The notes below the pieces were generated by a model. It worked only from the letters and a program-made list of their open reading frames with translations, ran no database searches and had not been told where the DNA came from. Made by a program: the position numbers and the translations under genes. Positions 57,506 through 64,000 of a DNA stretch of 64,000 nucleotides are shown here, one piece after another. Numbering within the stretch: the stretch's first letter is position 1; each line of letters starts with the position of its first letter. The stretch is taken from positions 186,001-250,000 of the forward strand of contig NZ_JACSGR010000003.1 in the NCBI RefSeq assembly GCF_016025525.2. The letters are read 5' to 3'. The DNA is from Eikenella glucosivorans. GTDB taxonomy: Bacteria; Pseudomonadota; Gammaproteobacteria; Burkholderiales; Neisseriaceae.

Positions 57506-58486
57506 TTATTCCACGCGGATTTCGCGCAGCATCAGCCGTTCGGCCACGCTGCCGACGTTGATTTTGCCGTCTAACAGTTCGTTCAGAATGCGGGTGATGG
57601 GCATATCGATGCCGAGCTTAGCGGCTTGCGCGCCGGCTTCGCGGATGGTGTACACGCCTTCGGCCACGTGCCCGAGTTCGGCTAGGATTACGGGCAGGGG
57701 CTTGCCTTCGGCCAGCTTGAGGCCGACTTGGCGGTTGCGCGAGAGGGCGCCGGTGCAGGTGAGGATGAGGTCGCCCATGCCGGCGAGGCCCATCAGGGTG
57801 GTTTGTTTGGCGCCCAGGGCCAGCGCCAGGCGGTTGATTTCGGCCAGGCCGCGCGTCATCAGGGCGGCACGGGCGTTGAGGCCGTATTGCAGGCCGTCGG
57901 CAATGCCCACGGCGATGGCCATCACGTTTTTCACCGCGCCGCCCACGCCCACGCCGACCATGTCGTCGTTGGCATAGAGGCGCAGCACGGCGGAGCTGAG
58001 CTCGGCGGCGAGGCTTTCAATCCAGGGCAGGTTGCTTGAGGCGAGGGTGACGGCGCAGGGCAGTTGCTGAGCTAGCTCTTGGGCGAAACTGGGGCCGGAG
58101 AGGATGCCGATGCGGGCATTGCCGGGCAGCTCTTGGCGGGCGACTTGGTGCGGCAGCAGGCCGCTGCCTTGTTCGAAGCCTTTGCAGGCGGTGAGCACGG
58201 GGATGTCGCCCCAGCCCCATTGTCGGATGGTTTGCAGGCTGCCGCGCAGGCCGGCGGTGGGGGTGGCGATGATGACGAGCTCGGGTGTGGCGGGTGGGGT
58301 GTCGGCGATGCTGAGCGCTTCGGGGAAGGGGAAGTTTTTCAGGTAGCCTGTGTTGCTGCGCTCGGCACGCATGGCGGCGGCGTGGTCGCGCTCGCGCGTC
58401 CACAGGCTGACTTGCTGGCCGTTTTGGGCGAAGTGGATGGCAAGGGCGGTGCCCCAGGCGCCGGCGCCGATGATGCAGATTTGCAT
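57506..58486 (-). CDS. gpsA: Glycerol-3-phosphate dehydrogenase [NAD(P)+]
   Basis: 326 residues, normal length. NAD motif IIGAGAWGTALAIHFA (5-20), then SGPSFAQEL, catalytic Lys in GGAVKNVMAIAVGIADGLQYGLNARAALMTRGL, and LAGMGDLILTCTG. Makes sn-glycerol-3-phosphate for phospholipids. A host uptake sequence inside the gene encodes TGYLKNF near residue 50 in the N-terminal domain. Terminates near the zapB-like gene without an obvious hairpin. Confidence 0.96.
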   Translation of the reverse strand: MQICIIGAGAWGTALAIHFAQNGQQVSLWTRERDHAAAMRAERSNTGYLKNFPFPEALSIADTPPATPELVIIATPTAGLRGSLQTIRQWGWGDIPVLTACKGFEQGSGLLPHQVARQELPGNARIGILSGPSFAQELAQQLPCAVTLASSNLPWIESLAAELSSAVLRLYANDDMVGVGVGGAVKNVMAIAVGIADGLQYGLNARAALMTRGLAEINRLALALGAKQTTLMGLAGMGDLILTCTGALSRNRQVGLKLAEGKPLPVILAELGHVAEGVYTIREAGAQAAKLGIDMPITRILNELLDGKINVGSVAERLMLREIRVE

Positions 58487-58511
58487 GGGTTGCTCCTGTT
58501 TCTTGTGATAA

Positions 58512-58551
58512 AGGCTACCTGAAAAACGGGAGGGGTGTTTTCAGGTAGCCT
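58512..58551. terminator. Inverted eikDUS pair between fabF and gpsA
   Basis: AGGCTACCTGAA, 16-base loop, TTCAGGTAGCCT; terminator of fabF on the minus strand. Confidence 0.8.
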
Positions 58552-58581
58552 CTGTTTGCTGAAGGAACGCTTGGCGGCAAA

Positions 58582-59829
<1,248 letters not shown>

Positions 59830-59987
59830 GATTGTTTATCTGTCCTTAAGCCGCCTGAAAGGCGTCTGTATAAACTATCTGTATCTCACTCAGCCTGCCC
59901 GAAGGCGGCTGCATAACAAAAACCCCTGCCGCCGGCGAATGATACGCCCGAGGCAGAGGCCGGTATTCTGCTGTTACCTGCTGCCGG

Positions 59988-60224
59988 TTAGTTGGAGCGG
60001 GAGGTAACGAAATCGATGGCTTGCTGAACGGTAGTGATTTTTTCAGCTTCTTCATCGGGGATGTCGCAGCCGAAGGCTTCTTCCAAAGCCATTACCAGCT
60101 CAACCACGTCCAGAGAGTCGGCGCCCAAATCTTCGCTGAATGAAGATTCGTTTTTCACTTCGCTTTCGCTCTTGCCCAATTGTTCGGCAACGATTTTCTT
60201 AACGCGTTGTTCGATGTTTTCCAT
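59988..60224 (-). CDS. acpP: Acyl carrier protein
   Basis: 78 residues, acidic. Phosphopantetheine Ser 37 in EDLGADSLDVVELVMALEE. Starts MENIEQRVKKIVAEQLGKSE; ATG preceded by AAGGACC. Carries acyl chains during fatty acid synthesis. First gene of the acpP-fabF unit; fabG and fabD are not adjacent upstream, where an S9 peptidase gene is found. Confidence 0.97.
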   Translation of the reverse strand: MENIEQRVKKIVAEQLGKSESEVKNESSFSEDLGADSLDVVELVMALEEAFGCDIPDEEAEKITTVQQAIDFVTSRSN

Positions 60225-60447
60225 TGTGGGGTCCTTGTCCTTAATAAACGGGGAAAAATTAAAGGTAGTTCTCTAAAGGGCGGCATTGTAACGGATTTGC
60301 CCGCAATTTGCCATCTGTATGTTGCGGATGGGATAAGGGCTTTGCCGATGCGCGGCCTGATGAGGCTACCTGAAAACAACGGTGCGCATATTAGCATAGC
60401 GCGCCCGCTTTGCAAACTGTCTGGAAAATCCAATATAAACAAACAAT

Positions 60448-62490
60448 CTATGCGCGCTTTCCTGCTGCCTGCCCGCCCACGGTTTGCTGCAGGAAGAGCA
60501 ACACAGCGGCCAGTTCCGCAGCCATTTCTTCTTGCGAGGCATTGCCGGTGTGGCCGCCGGCTTCGGGGGCGTAGAGGCGGCTCTGAGCGCCGACTTCGCG
60601 CAGGCGGGCGTGGAATTTGAGCGCGTGGGCGGGGTGCACGCGGTCGTCGCTCAGGTTGGTGGTAACGAGGGCGGGCGGGTAGGCGCGGGATGCGTGCAGG
60701 TTGTGATAGGGCGAGAGTTTTTTCAGGTAGCCTCGGTCGGGCTCGGCATCGGGGTTGCCGTATTCTTCGAGCCAGGAGGCGCCGGCGGAGAGGTGCGGGT
60801 AGCGCAGCATGTCGGTGAGCGGCACTTCGCACACCATGGCGCCGATGCTCTGCGGGGCGAGGCAATAGGCGGCGGCGCACACCAGCCCGCCGTTGCTGCC
60901 GCCTTGCAGGGCGATGCGCTCGGGCGCGGCCAGGCCCCGTGCGGCCAAATCCTGCGCCACGGCCACCAGGTCTTCGGCACTTTTGTGCTTGCGTGCGGCG
61001 CCTTGGGCGGCGGCGTGCCAGGCGGGGCCGAATTCGCCGCCGCCGCGGATGTTGGCCAGCACAAACGCGCCGCCCCGGGCGAGCCAGTGCCGGCCGATGA
61101 TGCCCAGGTAGTGCGGCAGCTCGGGCACGCCGAAGCCGCCGTAGGCATACACCAGCGCGGGCGCGTTCGGCTCGCCGCTGCCCACGTGGTAGTACGGAAT
61201 GCGCTCGCCGTCGGCAGACACAGCGTGAAACTGGCGCACGGCCAAGCCTTCGGGGCTGAACTGGGCAGGCTGGCGGCGCATCACGCACCACTCCTGCCGT
61301 TGCAAATCCAGCGTATAGAGCGTGAGCGGCGAGAGGAAGCTGCTGGCGGCGATATAGAGCACGTCGCCGCCCCAGGGCTGGTCGGTGAATTCCAGCACCC
61401 CGGCCGCACCTTCCAGTGGCAGTTCGGGGATTTCGGCATCCTGCCACTGCCCCTGCTGCAGCCGCCAGGCCTTGAGGCTGCCGGAAACATTATCCAGCAG
61501 GGTGGCGGCCACGAAGTGGCGCGTGGTTTCCACGGCTTCCACCGACTGCCCCGCCTGCGGCGCAAACAGGCAGTGCGCCTGCCCGAGCGTGCCCTTGTTC
61601 AGCTTCACCGCCAACAGGCTGCCTTCGGCGTAAGCATGGTTTGCCCGCTGCCAGCCGCTGCGCAACAACACCAGCAGCCAGCCGCCCAGATAGCCGCAGA
61701 TTTCCGCGTTTTCAGGTAGCCCCAAGGGCAGCAGCGTGCCATCTGAGGCTACCTGAAAATATTGCCGGCTGAAAAAGCCCGTGCTCTCTTCCAGCAAATC
61801 AATCGGCGTGCCCTGCGCGTCCAGATAGCGCCAGGCGTGCACCCACACCGATTGTGCCGCCGTCTGCAACACCGGCTGCGCCTCCTCGAAGCGCTGCCCG
61901 CGCCGCAGCAGCCACACCTCGCGCGGATAGCCCGAAGCCGTGAGCTGGCGCTCGTCCCAAGCCGGGCACACCCACACGCTGTTTTCGTCGCGCCAGGCGA
62001 TGTGGTTTTTGCCGGCGGGGAAGTGGAAGCCGTTGGGCACCACTTGGCGCGTTTCCAGATCAAATTCCAGCGTGAACGCCGCATCGCCGCCGCCCGGGCT
62101 GAGCGAGAGCAGCACCCGGTTTGGCTGCTCCACATAGTGCGACACGCCGTCTAAATACACGTCTGCGCCCAAAACCTCATCGAAATCCGCCACCGAAAAC
62201 AGCACTTCCCATTCCGGCAGCCCGGCGCGATACGAAGCCGCGCTGCACACGCGGTACACGCCCTTGGGGAACTCCTCGCTCTGGTAGAAGTGGTACATCC
62301 GCGCGCGGTGCTCCTGGCAAAACGGAATCTGCTGCTCGTCTTGCAGCACGGCGAGGATGTCGCGGCACAGCGGCTCGTAATCGGGCTGGCTTTCCAGCCA
62401 GGCTTGCGTTTGCGCGTGTTCGGCGGCGGCGAAGGCGGCGGTTTCGGGGGCGGCGAGGTTTTCAAATACGGCGTGGCGGTCGGCGGGCAT
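60448..62490 (-). CDS. Prolyl oligopeptidase family serine peptidase (S9A)
   Basis: 680 residues. N-terminal beta-propeller (about 70-410), then a peptidase domain with GGSNGG around nucleophile Ser 532, preceded by YAYGGFGVPELPHY and ANIRGGGEFG, and followed by the acid LSDDRVHPAHALKFHARL and His in EAGGHTGN. Cuts short peptides after Pro or basic residues. No signal peptide, so cytoplasmic or periplasm-undefined. Three host uptake sequences lie in the coding frame (60722, 61711, 61746), encoding GYLKK, GLPEN and YFQVAS. Confidence 0.92.
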   Translation of the reverse strand: MPADRHAVFENLAAPETAAFAAAEHAQTQAWLESQPDYEPLCRDILAVLQDEQQIPFCQEHRARMYHFYQSEEFPKGVYRVCSAASYRAGLPEWEVLFSVADFDEVLGADVYLDGVSHYVEQPNRVLLSLSPGGGDAAFTLEFDLETRQVVPNGFHFPAGKNHIAWRDENSVWVCPAWDERQLTASGYPREVWLLRRGQRFEEAQPVLQTAAQSVWVHAWRYLDAQGTPIDLLEESTGFFSRQYFQVASDGTLLPLGLPENAEICGYLGGWLLVLLRSGWQRANHAYAEGSLLAVKLNKGTLGQAHCLFAPQAGQSVEAVETTRHFVAATLLDNVSGSLKAWRLQQGQWQDAEIPELPLEGAAGVLEFTDQPWGGDVLYIAASSFLSPLTLYTLDLQRQEWCVMRRQPAQFSPEGLAVRQFHAVSADGERIPYYHVGSGEPNAPALVYAYGGFGVPELPHYLGIIGRHWLARGGAFVLANIRGGGEFGPAWHAAAQGAARKHKSAEDLVAVAQDLAARGLAAPERIALQGGSNGGLVCAAAYCLAPQSIGAMVCEVPLTDMLRYPHLSAGASWLEEYGNPDAEPDRGYLKKLSPYHNLHASRAYPPALVTTNLSDDRVHPAHALKFHARLREVGAQSRLYAPEAGGHTGNASQEEMAAELAAVLLFLQQTVGGQAAGKRA

Positions 62491-62789
62491 GTGTGACTCC
62501 GTTGAAGCTGGCGTTTTCAGGTAGCCTTTGGATGGGCGGATGGAAAGGCGGGCATTGTAGCAGCATTGGCAGGGCGGGATGGGGAAAGGCTACCTGAAAG
62601 TGCGGCTCACGGTTCTGTGGCATGTATTCGGATTGCGGCTGCGGCTAATCCAAGCTGCCCTTCTGAAACAATGAGCGGGCGGATTTTTCAGGTAGCCGGA
62701 TGGCCGGGTCGGGCTTCACACGCAAACAAGCCGTCTGTGCCGTGCTAAAATCCGCCGCCCCGGAAATGGCTCGAACCGAAAGGAAACCA

Positions 62790-63428
62790 ATGAGCAAGCT
62801 CTCCTATTTGATGGCTGCCGTGCTGGGCTTGGCCACCATGCCTGCCCACGCCTACGATGCCACGCGCGGTGCCTTGCAGCACGATCCCGGCTTGGCCGGT
62901 TACGGCTACAACATCCAAGGCCAGCGTCAATCCGGCGGCCACGGTAGCGGCGGCAGCCACTTCGTCCAGCCCGGGCCGGGCGTGTTCCGTGATTCCACGG
63001 CCTTTGTGAGAAACAGCCCCAGCCGCTGCATTTCAATGGGTAGAGACGGGAAAATCTGCTATCAGGCCTATCTCGACCCCAGCCTCAGCGCGCAGAAAGT
63101 AGCGGTCTATTTTGAAAACAGGCAAAACCGGCGGCATGGCCAAACATTCCACTACGAAAACGGCATATTTGCGGAAAACGTTGCCTATGTGGACGGCAAC
63201 GAATGGTGGACGGGCGGCAAGCGCTATAGCCGCCTCAATGCGCAAAGCTATGCCGTGGAGGAATACGGCCGTTACGGCAGGCGCCTGCCCAACTCGCGCA
63301 CCGAAGTATCTACTGAACAGATGCTGCGCGAACTCGGCCTGAAAAGCGTGCGCCTGAAAGACGCCGTGCCGCCCGAATTTTATGAAGAAATCATGCAGCG
63401 CGCGGAAGAAGCGCGGCGGCGCAGATAG
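62790..63428 (+). CDS. Secreted protein of unknown function
   Basis: 212 residues from ATG 62790 (MSKLSYLMAAVLGLATMPAHA, signal cleaved before YDATRG), with AAAGGAAA site; the upstream open frame passes an uptake sequence and is not used. Mature part has a Gly/His-rich stretch (QRQSGGHGSGGSHF), two Cys (SRCISMGRDGKICYQAYL) and a charged helical C-terminus (PPEFYEEIMQRAEEARRRR). Family not recognised. Ends at an eikDUS palindrome. Confidence 0.7.
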   Translation: MSKLSYLMAAVLGLATMPAHAYDATRGALQHDPGLAGYGYNIQGQRQSGGHGSGGSHFVQPGPGVFRDSTAFVRNSPSRCISMGRDGKICYQAYLDPSLSAQKVAVYFENRQNRRHGQTFHYENGIFAENVAYVDGNEWWTGGKRYSRLNAQSYAVEEYGRYGRRLPNSRTEVSTEQMLRELGLKSVRLKDAVPPEFYEEIMQRAEEARRRR

Positions 63429-63446
63429 TTTGATTTGCTGCATAAA

Positions 63447-63473
63447 AGGCTACCTGAAAATTTCAGGTAGCCT
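63447..63473. terminator. Inverted eikDUS pair shared by convergent frames
   Basis: AGGCTACCTGAA-AAT-TTCAGGTAGCCT. On the minus strand its arm supplies the TGA stop of the fragment described next. Confidence 0.8.
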
Positions 63474-63696
63474 TTTGCTGAGAAATTGCCGAAGCCGCCG
63501 AACCGTGTGTTGTCGAATATGAAGCGAATTGTTTTGCGTCCAGCACCATAAACTGGTGGAGAGGGAGGTCGGTAACAGTTTCCAGCGAATCAAAATTCTT
63601 GTGCAAAATCTCCATCAGCCATGTCTGCGAACTGCTTATTTTCAGGTAGCCGTAGGGCGGGTAATGAATTAGCTTCCTTGGTACGGGAATAGGATG
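63463..63696 (-). pseudogene. Possible gene remnant ending in an uptake-sequence stop
   Basis: On the minus strand an open frame without a good start codon reads PHPIPVPRKLIHYPPYGYLK, then SQTWLMEILHKNFDSLETVT and LHQFMVLDAKQFASYSTTHG, ending QQKAT and TGA. An in-frame TAG precedes it. GYLK and the final KAT-stop are encoded by uptake sequences. The sequence looks protein-like, so a truncated gene is likely; no family recognised. The only internal ATG would leave about 55 residues. Confidence 0.35.
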
Positions 63697-63710
63697 CGGC
63701 TACGGATAAT

Positions 63711-64000
63711 TTAAGTGGTCTTTGATAAAAGCTTCAAAGCTGTTCCAATGTTTATTGAATTGTTTGTTTTCAATAAATTTTTTAATATTTTCAGCTTCAA
63801 TGAAAAATACTTCATCTGTATCTTTGTCATACAGAATATAATCATCCAGCTCATTGTTTAATAATGAAATGAGAAGTATTGATTTGGCAGCCCGATGTTG
63901 GCTCTTAAGTTTTCGGTTTGGCTGCTCGGGATGTCTTCCAAATCCATGGATAAATCCACTAAATAGCCAAACTTCCCATAAATTTCATCGCTATATACAG
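63711..64000 (-). pseudogene. Frameshifted or overlapping AT-rich gene at the window edge
   Basis: Minus strand, open to the edge: one frame reads VYSDEIYGKFGYLVDLSMDL, EDIPSSQTENLRANIGLPNQ, YFSFHY and stops (63858-63860). The next frame continues as SILLISLLNNELDDYILYDK, DTDEVFFIEAENIKKFIENK and QFNKHWNSFEAFIKDHL to a stop at 63711. Both parts look like real protein, and a one-base shift around 63,865-63,880 would join them. Strongly AT-rich and acidic, like an immunity or accessory protein. Family not recognised. Confidence 0.45.

Overview
The window is chromosomal DNA of a Neisseriaceae bacterium, most probably Eikenella or a close relative. The main evidence is the very dense 12-mer AGGCTACCTGAA and its reverse complement, often as inverted pairs between genes. 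This is the Eikenella dialect of the neisserial DNA uptake sequence (eikDUS; recalled from the DUS-dialect literature, not searched). GC-rich coding, a neisserial-type porin, a tmRNA with a neisserial tag, and zapA next to 6S RNA agree with this.

Layout. (1) 1 to about 12,345: right part of a transposable prophage. It holds a tape-measure gene, tail/hub structural genes, then a Mu Com-like zinc finger gene coupled to a D12-class adenine methyltransferase. It ends in three direct repeats that look like transposase-binding sites, and directly abuts the 3' part of a PAP2 phosphatase gene, which it appears to have split. (2) 12.7-23 kb: porin, PhoH ATPase, LURP-one-like protein, glycine cleavage genes gcvH and gcvT (gcvT under a tandem glycine riboswitch), an Lrp-type regulator, YbaN-like protein, nitroreductase, DUF1294 protein and a frameshifted tag DNA glycosylase. 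(3) 23.6-28.2 kb: a tandem repeat block, then a LysR / NmrA / lipoprotein / SDR cluster. Its uptake sequences belong to another dialect (AGGTCGTCTGAA), so it is a likely import from a Neisseria. (4) 28.2-42 kb: LysR and MBL hydrolase, cupin, infC-rpmI-rplT (infC starting at AUC), an SDR-zur-cobW zinc operon, TSUP permease, metZ, zapE, pth. (5) 42-54 kb: tmRNA, metallopeptidase-like and TPR proteins, ligA (mosaic uptake dialects and an in-frame repeat insertion), aldo/keto reductase, an alpha/beta hydrolase with a foreign uptake sequence, HIT protein, LD-carboxypeptidase, recR, AI-2E transporter, PACE efflux protein. (6) 54-64 kb: rsmG-parA, 6S RNA-zapA-coiled-coil gene, gpsA, acpP-fabF, an S9 oligopeptidase, a secreted protein, and two degraded or frameshifted reading frames at the right edge.

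How it fits together. Most of the window is housekeeping DNA in short transcription units closed by hairpins made of inverted uptake sequences. Uptake sequences also sit inside coding regions, supply stop codons and lie in a riboswitch linker. A previously unnamed dispersed repeat, fused to the uptake sequence and ending in a TTTCTRCGAAG motif, recurs through the window and once inside ligA. Patches with other uptake dialects (prophage, 25.5-28.1 kb, ligA, 47.6-48.8 kb) look like traces of inter-genus exchange. All calls are from reading the sequence; no database search was possible.
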